Assembly: GCA_030539335.1 (NCBI GenBank)
Contig: JAUNSG010000004.1
Span: 124,001-188,000 of the forward strand
Direction of reading: 5' to 3'
From: Eubacteriales bacterium
GTDB taxonomy: Bacteria > Bacillota > Clostridia > Oscillospirales > Butyricicoccaceae
DNA: 64,000 nucleotides
Of this stretch, positions 1-9,700 are shown piece after piece. Under the pieces are notes generated by a model. That model was not told the DNA's origin, ran no database searches, and saw only the letters and a program-made list of their open reading frames with translations. The position numbers and the translations under genes are program-made. Position 1 is the first letter of the stretch. Every line of letters starts with the position of its first letter.

Positions 1-415
1 CAGCCTATTGTACGATCTGGTCAATCAGGTGTACAATTATTCTGGACAGAAGTCAACCAGAGACACTATTTTCGAGGCAGAATCCGAGGTTGTCCGCACA
101 CTTGCTGCAAAAGAAAACTGCGTCATTGTCGGCCGCTTTGCGAACTATGCGCTCCGAAATCAGCTGCATTGTCTGCGCATTTTCTGTCATGCCCCGCTGT
201 CCTATCGTATCCCGCGCATTGCGCAGGAAGAGTCTGTCAGCGAGGAGATTGCAGCACATCATATTACCCAGACCGATCAAAGCCGTTCGGATATTTACCA
301 ATATTACACCCACCGCACGTGGGGAAATTCCTCCGATTATACTTTGAGCATCGATATGTCTCTGGGAGAAGATTACGCCGAAGAGATCATCCACAAGGCA
401 TTGGCACGTATTTGA
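1..415 (+). CDS. Cytidylate kinase-like family protein, 3' part only
   Basis: The reading frame is open from the window edge (codons start at base 2), so the 5' end lies outside. About 138 residues are visible. The stretch with CVIVGRFANYAL, then CHAPLSYRIPRI and a TDQSRSDIYQYYT segment resembles the cytidylate-kinase-like family (a P-loop nucleotide kinase relative common in Clostridia); the P-loop itself would be upstream. The C-terminal half has the arginine-rich lid region. The family is assigned by similarity to CMP kinases, but the substrate of these stand-alone proteins is not established. It is followed 27 bases later by a MarR gene on the same strand, possibly co-transcribed. Confidence 0.7.
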   Translation, partial: SLLYDLVNQVYNYSGQKSTRDTIFEAESEVVRTLAAKENCVIVGRFANYALRNQLHCLRIFCHAPLSYRIPRIAQEESVSEEIAAHHITQTDQSRSDIYQYYTHRTWGNSSDYTLSIDMSLGEDYAEEIIHKALARI

Positions 416-442
416 CCATGCCGCAGTTAAGAGAGGTTCCTT

Positions 443-880
443 ATGCAGAAATCCTATCATTATTTTATGCTGATGAATCATACCCTGTTTCAAAAGCAGG
501 CCTTTGAACAACTTGCGGATACGCCGCTCTCCATCGGACAGCCAAAGGTGTTGGACTTTTTGTATGAACATGACGGCTGTATGCAAAAAGAAATCGCAGA
601 GGGCTGCTTGTTAGAGCCTGCCTCCGTCACAAGCCTCCTCTCCCGTATGGAGCGTGAAGAATTGATCCGGCGCACAGCAAAGGACGGTGATCGCCGTTCC
701 CTGTATGTTTTCCTGACCCCTTATGGAAAGGAAATGGCAGAGCGCGTGCGTCATGCAATGCATGAAATTGAATCCAGAGCGCTTTCTGGTTTTCGTCCGG
801 ACGAACAGGATGTGCTGATGCAGTTTTTGGAAAAGATCCATTCCAATCTGTGTACTCAGCCAAACGATAATTTCTCGTAA
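443..880 (+). CDS. MarR family transcriptional regulator
   Basis: A 145-residue protein of typical MarR length. A winged helix-turn-helix is visible at about residues 30-95: QPKVLDFLYEH, QKEIAEGCLLEPASVTSLLSRMEREELIRR, then the wing DGDRRSLYVFLT. The C-terminal helix (MAERVRHAMHEIESRAL) is the usual dimerisation part. The start ATG at 443 follows a GAGAGG ribosome site. It probably binds DNA as a dimer and controls its own or neighbouring genes; no ligand can be inferred. A strong hairpin terminator follows directly. Confidence 0.88.
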   Translation: MQKSYHYFMLMNHTLFQKQAFEQLADTPLSIGQPKVLDFLYEHDGCMQKEIAEGCLLEPASVTSLLSRMEREELIRRTAKDGDRRSLYVFLTPYGKEMAERVRHAMHEIESRALSGFRPDEQDVLMQFLEKIHSNLCTQPNDNFS

Positions 881-898
881 AAAGAACCAGTGGAAGAA

Positions 899-930
899 AC
901 CCGTAGTCTATATGAACTACGGGTCTTTTT
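899..930. terminator. Intrinsic terminator between convergent genes
   Basis: Nine-base arms (acccgtagt / actacgggt) with an 8-base loop are followed by a T-rich run. It lies between the MarR gene (+) and the leftward NahK-like gene, and could work in both directions. Confidence 0.85.
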
Positions 931-953
931 CTTTGTCTTATAACGGCTGCTTG

Positions 954-2099
954 TTATCCGGCGGCTGTTTCCTTCACGATACGATCCATGTCCTCGAATT
1001 TACTCAGCATATCCTTTACCAGCGCCAATTGGCATCGTGCACGGATCAAATTATGCTTTGGATAGCTAATTTTAAAATACTTGTCCCCCGTGATGTAATC
1101 ATTGAGGAACCGCGTTGCCAATTCTATGGTAATGGTCACCGCTCCCAGTGCCATCGTATCAATTTCAACCTGTGTCAGGTGCTTGGCTGTCGCACCGATA
1201 AAACCCTCGGCAAAGGCCCGATACAAGTCCAGATCCAGTGAAACCTTGCTGAGATCCGCCTCATCTTCCGCTGCGCTGTTCGCCGCAAAGCGTACGGCAT
1301 CGCCGAAATCATGCATCGCAAGACCCGGCATGACGGTGTCCAGATCAATGACAACCAACGGTTCCAAAGTCGATTTATCCAACAGCACGTTATTGCTCTT
1401 TGTATCGTTGTGCGTCACGCGCAGCGGCAGCTCCCCTGACGCCAGCATATCGGTTAGCTTGCAGGCTGTCGGAAACAGTTCTTTGATCGCTGCAATTTCG
1501 TCCCTGACTTCACAGCACCGATTGCATTCATCCCTCTCTACATCCGCAAAGAAAGCTTCCAGACGCAGGCGTGTATTATGGAAATTTGGTATCGTCTCAA
1601 CGAGCTGCTCGGCATCGAAATCAGATAGATTGACCTGAAATTGGCCAAATGCTTTTCCCGCCGTATAAAGCACCTTGGGATCATTGCTCTCATCAAATCC
1701 GACCGAATCCTCAATGCAATTCATCACGCGCCAAAATTCTGCTGTCCCACTGGACAAATCATATAAGTAATTCTTCCCCTCGTGCGTATGGTGGAAGTGC
1801 AGACGATAGCGCCGGCCAATGATGCCAAAACGCTGCCGCTTTTTCTTCATGATATGTTCGGTTACCAGATCGATGTTGTTCATCATACCTTCCGGGTCAT
1901 GGAAGACATAACTGTTGATTTTTTGGACAACATAGCTGGTTTGAATCGTTTTCCCCTTGCCATCAACATCCTGCATCATGACCACATAGGTCGTATTGAT
2001 ATTACCGGATTGGATAGATTTGTACCACAACAGTTCTCCGGGGATGCGAAACTGTTCACAAATATTTGCTAATGTCTCTCTTGTTGTTTTGGGATGCAT
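954..2099 (-). CDS. nahK: N-acetylhexosamine 1-kinase-like phosphotransferase (NahK family)
   Basis: A 381-residue aminoglycoside-phosphotransferase-fold kinase. The motifs GNINTTYVV near residue 30, LRVTHNDTKSNNVLLD (catalytic Asp in the HNDTKxNN loop) and VVIDLDTVMPGLAMHDFGD (metal-binding) match bifidobacterial NahK closely, including the downstream ARFLNDYITGDKYFKISYPKHNLIRAR segment. NahK phosphorylates GlcNAc or GalNAc at C1 for salvage into UDP-HexNAc. The gene starts one base after the glmS stop codon, so the two are probably co-expressed. That pairs de novo glucosamine synthesis with hexosamine salvage at the end of a capsule locus. Substrate specificity is inferred from similarity. 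Confidence 0.78.
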   Translation of the reverse strand: MHPKTTRETLANICEQFRIPGELLWYKSIQSGNINTTYVVMMQDVDGKGKTIQTSYVVQKINSYVFHDPEGMMNNIDLVTEHIMKKKRQRFGIIGRRYRLHFHHTHEGKNYLYDLSSGTAEFWRVMNCIEDSVGFDESNDPKVLYTAGKAFGQFQVNLSDFDAEQLVETIPNFHNTRLRLEAFFADVERDECNRCCEVRDEIAAIKELFPTACKLTDMLASGELPLRVTHNDTKSNNVLLDKSTLEPLVVIDLDTVMPGLAMHDFGDAVRFAANSAAEDEADLSKVSLDLDLYRAFAEGFIGATAKHLTQVEIDTMALGAVTITIELATRFLNDYITGDKYFKISYPKHNLIRARCQLALVKDMLSKFEDMDRIVKETAAG

Positions 2100-2100
2100 T

Positions 2101-3969
2101 TTATTCCACCGTCACACTCTTCGCCAGATTTCTCGGCTTATCCACATCTAAACCTCGGGCAACACTCAGATAGTATCCCAGAAGCTGTAACGGAATCACC
2201 GCCAGAGAGGCCGCAAAATGTTCATCCGTTTTTGGAATATAAACCGTAAAATTCGCTGTATCCTCCAAAGAGTAATTGCCATAGGACGTCAGGCCCATCA
2301 GATATGCCCCGCGCGCTTTGCACTCCACCATATTGGAGATCGTCTTCTCAAACAGCTCGCTCTGGGTCAGGACGCCGATGACCAGTGTGCCATCTTCGAT
2401 CAGACTGATCGTGCCATGTTTCAGCTCCCCAGCAGCGTATGCTTCGCTGTGGATATAGGAAATTTCCTTCATCTTCAGGCTGCCCTCCAGGCAAATTGCA
2501 TAGTCGATACTGCGTCCAACAAAGAACACATCATGTGCATTGGCATATTTCGCCGCAAACCACTGGATCCGTTCTTTGTCTTCAATAATGCGTTCGATTT
2601 TTTCCGGAATCGTTTTCAATTCAGCAAGCAGATGTTCGTACTGTTTTTCATCCAACGTCTCCCGTACATATCCAAATTGGATGGCAAGCAAATAAGATGC
2701 GATCAACTGAGTCGAGTATGCCTTCGTCGTTGCCACAGCAATCTCCGGACCCGCAAGCGTGTAAAACACATTATCAGCTTCTCTGGCAATCGAGCTTCCC
2801 ACTACATTGACAATCGCCAGTGTTTTTACGCCCTGTTCTTTTGCTTCCCGCAACGCGGCAAGGCTGTCCGCCGTCTCCCCCGACTGGGAAATGACAACGA
2901 CAAGACCATTTCTATCGAGCAGCGGGCTGCGGTAGCGAAATTCACTGCCCAATTCCACACGGACCGGTATCTTCGCCAGATCCTCTAAAATATATTGTGC
3001 CGCAATGCCAACGTGATACGCTGATCCACAGGCAACAATATAGATCTGGGAAATATTTTTGATCTCTTCTTCGGTTAGACCTATAGCAGTCAAATCTACT
3101 CTTCCATCCCTCATAACAGAGCAAATGGTATCCTTTACCGCCTTTGGCTGCTCATGGATTTCCTTCATCATGAAATGCTCGTAGCCTCCCTTTTCCGCCG
3201 CTTCCGCAGAAAAGGTAATCTCGGTCAATTCCTTCTGAATTTCGTCACCGTTTAAATTATAAAAAACTGCATTCCCTGCCGAGAGCTGCGCCATTTCGTT
3301 ATTCCCAATGTAATACACATTTCTTGTGTATTTCAAAATGGCCGGTACATCCGACGCCACATAGGTTTCTTCGTCCTTTATGCCGATAATCATTGGCGAA
3401 TCCTTACGCGCAACAAAAATCTCGCCCGGATAGTCCTTAAACATGACCTCCATTGCATAGCTGCCGCGCACGCGAACCATCGTCTTGGCAATCGCATCAA
3501 TTGGACCTGCCTGATACTTCTTATAATAATAATCGACCAGCTTAATGAGCACTTCGGTATCTGTCTCACTGTAAAAGATATAGCCATTTCGAACCAACTT
3601 ATCCGTCAATTCCTGATAATTCTCAATAATTCCGTTGTGTACGCCGACGACATCTGATTCTACAGAACCGGAGCCAGAACCCGTACAATTTCCACTGACA
3701 TGGGGATGGGCATTGGTCTTGCTGGGAGCACCGTGCGTCGCCCAACGGGTATGTCCAATACCACAAGAACCAAGTAGTGCATCTCCATTGTCCGTTTTTT
3801 CGGCTAAGTTTTTCAACTTTCCCGTTGCCTTTACCACTTCCGCAAGGTTCTCTCCATCACGGACAGCAAGACCTGCTGAATCATACCCGCGATATTCCAA
3901 TTTTGACAGACCATCCAGAAGGATCGGTGCTGCCTGACGATGGCCGGTAAAGCCTACAATTCCACACAT
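2101..3969 (-). CDS. glmS: Glutamine--fructose-6-phosphate aminotransferase (isomerizing)
   Basis: A 622-residue full-length GlmS. The N-terminal class II glutamine amidotransferase begins MCGIVGFTG with Cys2 as nucleophile, followed by GHTRWATHG. Two SIS domains follow, with VACGSAYHVG and ISQSGETADS, and the C-terminus ends DKPRNLAKSVTVE as in the family. It makes glucosamine-6-phosphate, the precursor of peptidoglycan and of the UDP-HexNAc used by the capsule genes upstream. The 134-base leader shows no glmS ribozyme core (see rejected items). A possible -10 (TATAAT on the minus strand, 4017-4022) lies in the leader without a good -35. Confidence 0.97.
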   Translation of the reverse strand: MCGIVGFTGHRQAAPILLDGLSKLEYRGYDSAGLAVRDGENLAEVVKATGKLKNLAEKTDNGDALLGSCGIGHTRWATHGAPSKTNAHPHVSGNCTGSGSGSVESDVVGVHNGIIENYQELTDKLVRNGYIFYSETDTEVLIKLVDYYYKKYQAGPIDAIAKTMVRVRGSYAMEVMFKDYPGEIFVARKDSPMIIGIKDEETYVASDVPAILKYTRNVYYIGNNEMAQLSAGNAVFYNLNGDEIQKELTEITFSAEAAEKGGYEHFMMKEIHEQPKAVKDTICSVMRDGRVDLTAIGLTEEEIKNISQIYIVACGSAYHVGIAAQYILEDLAKIPVRVELGSEFRYRSPLLDRNGLVVVISQSGETADSLAALREAKEQGVKTLAIVNVVGSSIAREADNVFYTLAGPEIAVATTKAYSTQLIASYLLAIQFGYVRETLDEKQYEHLLAELKTIPEKIERIIEDKERIQWFAAKYANAHDVFFVGRSIDYAICLEGSLKMKEISYIHSEAYAAGELKHGTISLIEDGTLVIGVLTQSELFEKTISNMVECKARGAYLMGLTSYGNYSLEDTANFTVYIPKTDEHFAASLAVIPLQLLGYYLSVARGLDVDKPRNLAKSVTVE

Positions 3970-4103
3970 ACTATTCTTCCTTTACTAATTATTGGATTGT
4001 CCATGATAGTCACATCATTATAAGCACATAGTATCTCTCCGGCCGTATGAAAAAACAAAACCGGTTCTTTCCGCAACTAAAATTAACATCCTGTTTTCAT
4101 CCT

Positions 4104-4643
4104 TTATTTGAATAATTTACTTAACTTTTTCAATATTATATTTCCTATTACACTCCCCAACATACAGCCCAATCCATTATGAATCATATCATCCCACTCA
4201 AACAGACCACGCATGAAAATCAACTGGCATAATTCGATCGCTGCTGATATCAGTACTCCCATGAAAAAAGATGTCCTTGTCCTAATTCTGCGGTTAAACA
4301 TCATTGGAAGTAAAATACCCATTGGGAAAAGCAATATACAATTCAAAAGATTTTCCTGTAGCAGTGCCCAATCATGTGAAACCACTACTTCTTTCCATGA
4401 CCAAAATGGAATCAGTTCATATCGTCTTATTGTTGCTGTTCTGGTAAACACGGTAGAGCCAAAAACAATACCTAGATAAAGCAATAGTACAAATGCTGCA
4501 GCCGCCTGAGCCTCTTTTATCTTATGACGCCGAACACATCTTAAAAGAAATATCCCGGTTAGCATTACAACTATTCCAAAGCAGAGCCGTTCTGCTGTAG
4601 ACCACTGCCGGTTATGTGTCAATAATATCTGATAAATATCCAT
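4104..4643 (-). CDS. VanZ-like integral membrane protein
   Basis: A 179-residue protein with four to five predicted membrane segments (about 20-38, 45-62, 95-115, 125-145, 155-172). The VanZ signature is visible: NLLNCILLFPMGILLP, SAAIELCQLIFMRGLFEWDDMIHNGLGCMLG. VanZ-family proteins are associated with teicoplanin resistance and often occur in cell-envelope glycan loci; their biochemical activity is unknown. It sits just after a truncated ugd fragment at the end of the capsule gene group. The ATG start lacks a strong Shine-Dalgarno sequence. A second VanZ-like stretch is fused to the sugar transferase at 17959-18951. Confidence 0.8.
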   Translation of the reverse strand: MDIYQILLTHNRQWSTAERLCFGIVVMLTGIFLLRCVRRHKIKEAQAAAAFVLLLYLGIVFGSTVFTRTATIRRYELIPFWSWKEVVVSHDWALLQENLLNCILLFPMGILLPMMFNRRIRTRTSFFMGVLISAAIELCQLIFMRGLFEWDDMIHNGLGCMLGSVIGNIILKKLSKLFK

Positions 4644-4656
4644 CTTAAATGCATTT

Positions 4657-4827
4657 TTAATTCCGCTTAAAGATATCCCTTGTATAGACCTTTCCTACAA
4701 CATCATCCAAACAGCTATCGTAGCGGTTTGCAATAATAGCCTGACTCTGATCGTTAAAATTCCTCAAATCGCTAACCTCACGGCTTCCGAAAAATGTACT
4801 GTTATTCTCTAATGTTAGCTCATATCG
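4657..4827 (-). pseudogene. C-terminal remnant of a second UDP-glucose 6-dehydrogenase
   Basis: The minus strand from the Tyr codon at 4822-4824 to the stop at 4657-4659 reads [14 protein letters not shown], then [17 protein letters not shown] and [11 protein letters not shown]. This matches the C-terminal 55 or so residues of the intact ugd at 7243-8514 ([42 protein letters not shown]). Nucleotide identity is clearly lower than protein similarity, so it is a divergent allele and not a recent local duplicate. Homology stops at about 4827, just before the capF stop codon, and there is no start codon, so it cannot be a working gene. Confidence 0.8.
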
Positions 4828-4837
4828 GCTTGAAATT

Positions 4838-6040
4838 TCACACTACTTCTCCGAACGTATCGGGATGCTCCAGATCAAAAGCTTCGTTCGCCCACATGAC
4901 CGTCACTAAGTTCTCGGTATCGCTGAGGTTGATGATGTTATGTGTCCAGCCAGGGATCATATGGATGGCCTGGATCTTATCACCGCTGACTTCAAATTCA
5001 ATGATTTCATCCGTGCCGATCTTCCGTTCCTGGATCAAGCCGTGACCGGAAACTACAATAAAGAACTCCCACTTACTGTTGTGCCAGTGCTGACCCTTGG
5101 TAATGCCTGGCTTGCTTATATTCACGGAGATTTGTCCATGATCTGCGGTTTTCAAAAGCTCAGTAAAAGAGCCCCTTTCATCACAGTTCATCTTAAGATC
5201 GAAGGCAATTTTCTCTTTCGGCAGATACGTCAGATACAGGCTGTACAGCTTCTTTGCAAAGCTGCCTTCTGGAATACTCGGCATCATCAGCGTTTGAGGC
5301 TGCTTCTTGAAGGATTCCAGCAGATCTACGATCTCTCCCAATGTAACCTTATGCGTTATCGGTACATAGCAGTAACGACCGTCCTCGGTCGGCACGGCAT
5401 CCAGTCCGTCATACTCGCAGTGTCTCTCCTTACTTTCGAGCAGATCAAACATGCCTTCTACCAGATCATCGATATAGAGCAGTTCCAGCTCAGTGCTTCT
5501 GTCATTGACTGTAAACGGCAAGTCGTTTGCCACAGCATTACAAAAAGTAGATACGGCAGAATTATAGTTCGGTCGGCTGTGCCCCATCAGGTTCGGAAAA
5601 CGATAGACCGTAATCTTCGCTCCCGTTTCCTCTCCATACTGGAAGAACAGTTCCTCTCCTGCCAACTTAGACTTACCATAATCAGAAATACCATATCGTC
5701 CGATTAAGGTTGCCTGGATGGAAGAAGACAGCATCACGGTTGCCTTGTTGTTGTATTTTTTGAGCGTATCCAGCAATATGGATGCGAAACCAAAGTTTCC
5801 ACTCATAAACTCCTCATTATTCTGAGGACGATTCACACCAGCCAGATTGAATACAAAATCAGCTTTCCGGCAGTATTCATCCAGTTCTTCCGGTGTGGAA
5901 TTCAAATCATATTCATAGATTTCATCAATCTGAAGGTTTGGTCTAGTTCTGTTTTTGTTATCACGGATATTTTTCAGGTTGTGCACAAGAGCGGTTCCAA
6001 CCATGCCCTTGGCGCCGGTTATCAGTATATTCATTTTCAC
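4838..6040 (-). CDS. capF: CapF-like bifunctional SDR reductase/cupin (UDP-L-FucNAc pathway)
   Basis: A 400-residue protein with the two-domain CapF/WbjC layout. The N-terminal Rossmann SDR has [13 protein letters not shown] and the catalytic pair YGKSK (YxxxK) preceded by LSSSIQA. The C-terminal cupin (from about residue 285) has [32 protein letters not shown] and [14 protein letters not shown]. In Staphylococcus CapF the cupin epimerises C3 and the SDR reduces C4 of the product of CapE. Here CapE, CapG and CapF are all present, so the UDP-L-FucNAc route is complete. The gene ends directly against a ugd remnant. Confidence 0.9.
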   Translation of the reverse strand: MKMNILITGAKGMVGTALVHNLKNIRDNKNRTRPNLQIDEIYEYDLNSTPEELDEYCRKADFVFNLAGVNRPQNNEEFMSGNFGFASILLDTLKKYNNKATVMLSSSIQATLIGRYGISDYGKSKLAGEELFFQYGEETGAKITVYRFPNLMGHSRPNYNSAVSTFCNAVANDLPFTVNDRSTELELLYIDDLVEGMFDLLESKERHCEYDGLDAVPTEDGRYCYVPITHKVTLGEIVDLLESFKKQPQTLMMPSIPEGSFAKKLYSLYLTYLPKEKIAFDLKMNCDERGSFTELLKTADHGQISVNISKPGITKGQHWHNSKWEFFIVVSGHGLIQERKIGTDEIIEFEVSGDKIQAIHMIPGWTHNIINLSDTENLVTVMWANEAFDLEHPDTFGEVV

Positions 6041-6058
6041 ACAGCCTTCGTCCCTTCT

Positions 6059-7222
6059 TTAGATTTCTTTCCGCCACACCATTTTATTTACCACACCCGT
6101 ATAACTCTGGATGATCTTCACCACTTTATCGGATACGTTCTCATCCATATAATCCGGCACTGGAATCCCCAGGTCACGGTTCTTATTCATTTCTACAGCT
6201 ACATCTACAGCCTGAAGCAAACTGTTCCCGTCAATGCCTGCAAGGATAAAACAAGCTTTGTCCAGTGCTTCCGGCCTCTCCGTACTTGTTCGGATGCACA
6301 CAGCAGGAAATGGATGTCCCACGGAGGTGAAGAAGCTGCTCTCCTCTGGTAGAGTTCCGGAATCGGAAACCACAGCAAAAGCGTTCATCTGTAAACAGTT
6401 ATAATCATGAAATCCCAGCGGCTCATGCTGAATCACACGCTTGTCCAGTTTGAAACCTGTAGCTTCGATACGCTTTCTTGATCTTGGATGGCAAGAGTAA
6501 AGAATCGGCATATCGTACTTCTCAGCCATCGCATTGATGGCATTGAAGAGACTAAGAAAATTTTTCTCAGTGTCTATATTTTCTTCACGATGCGCCGAAA
6601 GCAGGATGTATTTTCCCTTCTCCAAACCAAGCCTTTCATGGATATCCGATGCTTCGATTTTTTTCAGATTATTATACAGCACCTCCGCCATTGGAGAACC
6701 AGTTACATAGGTACGCTCCTTCGGCAAACCACAATCCGCCAGATAACGGCGTGCGTGCTCGGAATAAGCCATGTTCACATCGGAGATGATGTCCACAATC
6801 CGGCGGTTGGTTTCCTCCGGCAGACACTCATCCTTGCAGCGATTCCCTGCTTCCATGTGAAAGATTGGAATATGCAAGCGTTTTGCACCGATGACGGACA
6901 AGCAGGAATTGGTATCGCCCAATACAAGCACAGCATCCGGCTTGATTTCCGCCATGAGCTGATAAGACTTTGCAATGATATTGCCCATCGTCTCACCGAG
7001 ATCAGCACCGACAGCGTTTAAGTATACCTCTGGATCGTCCAATTCAAGGTCGTGAAAGAACACGCCATTCAGATTGTAGTCATAATTCTGCCCTGTGTGA
7101 GCGAGAATTGTATCAAAATAGGTTCGGCACTTCTTGATGACTGCTGCCAGACGGATAATTTCCGGACGAGTACCTACGATGATAAGGAGTTTTAGTTTTC
7201 CGTTGTTTTGAAATGATGCCAT
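6059..7222 (-). CDS. capG: UDP-N-acetylglucosamine 2-epimerase family, CapG/WbjD type
   Basis: A non-hydrolysing UDP-GlcNAc 2-epimerase-fold protein of 387 residues. Motifs: LLIIVGTRPEIIRLAAV at the N-terminus, HTGQNYDYNLNGVFFHDLEL, VLGDTNSCLS, HMEAGNRCKDECLPEETNRRIVD, SAHREENID, SDSGTLPEES. The wording of the N-terminal part (TGQNYDYNLNGVFF, GNRCKDE) is typical of CapG/WbjD, the third enzyme of UDP-L-FucNAc synthesis. I take the ATG at 7222, preceded by an AAAGGGAAA site, over the TTG at 7246 that overlaps the ugd stop. Confidence 0.88.
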   Translation of the reverse strand: MASFQNNGKLKLLIIVGTRPEIIRLAAVIKKCRTYFDTILAHTGQNYDYNLNGVFFHDLELDDPEVYLNAVGADLGETMGNIIAKSYQLMAEIKPDAVLVLGDTNSCLSVIGAKRLHIPIFHMEAGNRCKDECLPEETNRRIVDIISDVNMAYSEHARRYLADCGLPKERTYVTGSPMAEVLYNNLKKIEASDIHERLGLEKGKYILLSAHREENIDTEKNFLSLFNAINAMAEKYDMPILYSCHPRSRKRIEATGFKLDKRVIQHEPLGFHDYNCLQMNAFAVVSDSGTLPEESSFFTSVGHPFPAVCIRTSTERPEALDKACFILAGIDGNSLLQAVDVAVEMNKNRDLGIPVPDYMDENVSDKVVKIIQSYTGVVNKMVWRKEI

Positions 7223-7242
7223 TACTCTTTTCCCTTTCCTTC

Positions 7243-8514
7243 TCAATCGCGTCTAAACAAATCACGAGTATATACTTTATCTTTTACATCATCCAGACAG
7301 ATGTCGTACCGATTTGCAATGATGGCCTGGCTCTGTTGCTTAAACGCTTCCAAATTATTTACGACCTTACTACCAAAGAACGTGGAGCCGTCCTCCAACG
7401 TCGGCTCATAGATAATCACAGTAGAACCTTTTGCCTTAATACGCTTCATGACGCCCTGAATGGAACTCTGGCGAAAGTTGTCTGAATTAGACTTCATCGT
7501 CAAGCGATAGACTCCAATCACACAAGATTTCTCATCTACTGCGGAATAATCTCCACGATTATAATAATCATAATAGCCCGCCATGTTAAGTACACGATCG
7601 GCAATAAAGTCTTTTCTCGTTCTGTTACTCTCTACGATGGCAGACATCATATTCTGCGGCACATCTTTATAGTTAGCAAGAAGCTGCTTAGTATCCTTCG
7701 GCAGGCAATAACCGCCATAGCCAAAGCTAGGATTATTATAATGTGAACCAATACGAGGATCCAGACAAACGCCATTGATAATTGCCTGGGTATCCAGCCC
7801 CTTCATCTCTGCATAAGTATCCAGCTCATTGAAGTAGGACACACGCAGTGCCAGATATGTATTGGCAAACAGTTTGACTGCTTCTGCTTCAGTAAAGCCC
7901 ATGAACAACGTGTCGATATCTTCCTTGATAGCACCTTTCTGGAGCAGTTCTGCAAAGAGATGCGCCGCTTTCACAAGTCTGACGTTCTCAATATCCGTTC
8001 CCACGATGATGCGGCTTGGATACAGGTTGTCGTACAGTGCCTTGGACTCACGCAGAAACTCCGGACTGAAGATGATATTATCACAATGGAACTTTTCCCG
8101 GACACTTGCCGTATAACCCACTGGAATCGTGCTTTTAATGACAATAATAGCTTCCGGATTATACTTGATAACCAGCTTGATCACAGCCTCAACGGCGGAT
8201 GTGTCGAAAAAATTCTTCTTGCTGTCATAGTTCGTTGGTGCAGCTATAATCACGAAATCTGCTGTGGAGTAGGCTTGCTCTGCGTCCAGCGTGGCCGTAA
8301 GATTTAGTTTCTGGGTTTCGGTCTTATCCTTATTCAAAAATTTCTCTATGTACTCGTCCTGAATTGGAGAGATACGCTTGTTAATCTTTTCTACCTTCTC
8401 CGGGATAATATCCACAGCTATTACCTGATTGTGTTGTGCCAAAAGAACAGCCAGAGATAAACCGACATATCCAGTTCCAGCTACTGCTATTTTTATTTTA
8501 TCATGTGAATTCAT
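7243..8514 (-). CDS. ugd: UDP-glucose 6-dehydrogenase family nucleotide-sugar dehydrogenase
   Basis: A 423-residue enzyme of the UDP-glucose/GDP-mannose dehydrogenase family. The N-terminal NAD site is [18 protein letters not shown]. The catalytic cysteine lies in [19 protein letters not shown] at about residue 255, and the C-terminal UDP-binding domain ends [13 protein letters not shown]. It probably oxidises UDP-glucose to UDP-glucuronate for the capsule repeat. It lies between capE and capG; its stop overlaps the upstream alternative start of capG. A divergent 3' remnant of a second copy lies at 4657-4827. Confidence 0.92.
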   Translation of the reverse strand: MNSHDKIKIAVAGTGYVGLSLAVLLAQHNQVIAVDIIPEKVEKINKRISPIQDEYIEKFLNKDKTETQKLNLTATLDAEQAYSTADFVIIAAPTNYDSKKNFFDTSAVEAVIKLVIKYNPEAIIVIKSTIPVGYTASVREKFHCDNIIFSPEFLRESKALYDNLYPSRIIVGTDIENVRLVKAAHLFAELLQKGAIKEDIDTLFMGFTEAEAVKLFANTYLALRVSYFNELDTYAEMKGLDTQAIINGVCLDPRIGSHYNNPSFGYGGYCLPKDTKQLLANYKDVPQNMMSAIVESNRTRKDFIADRVLNMAGYYDYYNRGDYSAVDEKSCVIGVYRLTMKSNSDNFRQSSIQGVMKRIKAKGSTVIIYEPTLEDGSTFFGSKVVNNLEAFKQQSQAIIANRYDICLDDVKDKVYTRDLFRRD

Positions 8515-8580
8515 AATAATATATTATCCCTTTCAATAAAGCAATAAAATGACCTTAATAAACCAAATTTCTTACCATGT

Positions 8581-9672
8581 TTAAGAGCCTATTCCTGCTT
8601 TATCCAATTCCTCTCGAATATACTGTAGAATTAATAGTTTTTCTTTCACCTGCTCCACTGTAAGCAATGTCGTATTATTTGAATCAAACTCGTGCAACAG
8701 GTTTCTTTTAGTATCTCCATTGGTGAAAAAGTTATCGTAATTCAAATCCCGGTTGTCTGCAGGTACACGATAGAAATTTCCCATATCGATGGCGTTTGCA
8801 CACTCTTCATTCGTAAGAAGAGTTTCGTACATCTTCTCACCATGACGAATACCAATAACCTTTATATCTTCTTCCTTACCACCAAATAACTCCATGACAG
8901 CTTTTGCCTGAGTTTCAATAGTACATGCAGGTGCCTTCTGGACTAAAATGTCGCCGGACATTCCATGTTCAAATGCAAAAAGGACAAGATCAACCGCTTC
9001 GTCCAATGACATGATAAACCGGGTCATCGTAGGCTCTGTTATTGTAATCGGGTTTCCTTCTTTGATCTGATCAATCCAAAGAGGGATAACCGATCCTCTA
9101 GAACACATTACATTCCCATAACGAGTACAACAAATCTTGGTGTTCTTTGCAGTTCTAGCTTTTGCAACAGCAACTCTTTCCTCAAGTGCTTTTGTAATGC
9201 CCATTGCATTTACTGGATACGCAGCTTTGTCTGTCGAAAGACAAACAACACATTTTACACCAGTTTCAACAGCCGCTGTCAACACATTATCTGTTCCAAG
9301 GACATTAGTCTTTACTGCCTCAATCGGGAAAAACTCACAGGAAGGAACCTGTTTAAGAGCTGCTGCATGGAAAATGTAATCTACATCTACCACTGCAGGA
9401 CGAATTGAATTAATATCTCTTATGTCACCGATATAAAACTGAAGCTTCTCAGAATATTGCGGATATTTCGCTTGGTACTCATGTCGCATATCATCCTGTT
9501 TTTTCTCATCACGGCTAAAAATACGAATTTTCCCAATGTCACTTGTAAGGAATCTATTCAGAACAGCATTACCAAAAGATCCAGTTCCTCCAGTAATTAA
9601 AAGAGTGGATCCTTTCATGGCTTCTGGAATTTCGTTATAAAGATTAATTGTTGTAGTATTTGTTGCGCCCAT
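8581..9672 (-). CDS. capE: UDP-GlcNAc 4,6-dehydratase/5-epimerase, CapE/WbjB type
   Basis: A 363-residue SDR enzyme with LLITGGTGSFGNAVLNRFL, FSRDEKKQDDMRHEY, DYIFHAAALKQVPSCEFFPIEAVKTN, STDKAAYPVNAMGITKALEE and RYGNVMCSRGSVIPLW, all in the form found in staphylococcal CapE. It inverts C5 while dehydrating UDP-GlcNAc, the first step to UDP-L-FucNAc. I place the start at the ATG at 9672 because AAGGAG (9682-9687) is well spaced from it; the ATG at 9693 has no such site. It is the first of four clustered sugar-nucleotide genes. Confidence 0.93.
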   Translation of the reverse strand: MGATNTTTINLYNEIPEAMKGSTLLITGGTGSFGNAVLNRFLTSDIGKIRIFSRDEKKQDDMRHEYQAKYPQYSEKLQFYIGDIRDINSIRPAVVDVDYIFHAAALKQVPSCEFFPIEAVKTNVLGTDNVLTAAVETGVKCVVCLSTDKAAYPVNAMGITKALEERVAVAKARTAKNTKICCTRYGNVMCSRGSVIPLWIDQIKEGNPITITEPTMTRFIMSLDEAVDLVLFAFEHGMSGDILVQKAPACTIETQAKAVMELFGGKEEDIKVIGIRHGEKMYETLLTNEECANAIDMGNFYRVPADNRDLNYDNFFTNGDTKRNLLHEFDSNNTTLLTVEQVKEKLLILQYIREELDKAGIGS

Positions 9673-9700
9673 TGTTTTTATCTCCTTATTCATCCACTTA

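Noticed and set aside
1102..1638. Plus-strand frames opposite the NahK and GlmS genes
   Set aside because: No ribosome sites or domains; serine-rich text typical of antisense frames.
3970..4103. glmS ribozyme in the glmS leader
   Set aside because: Many Firmicutes have one, but the leader is only 134 bases and I could not find the conserved core pairing on the minus strand.
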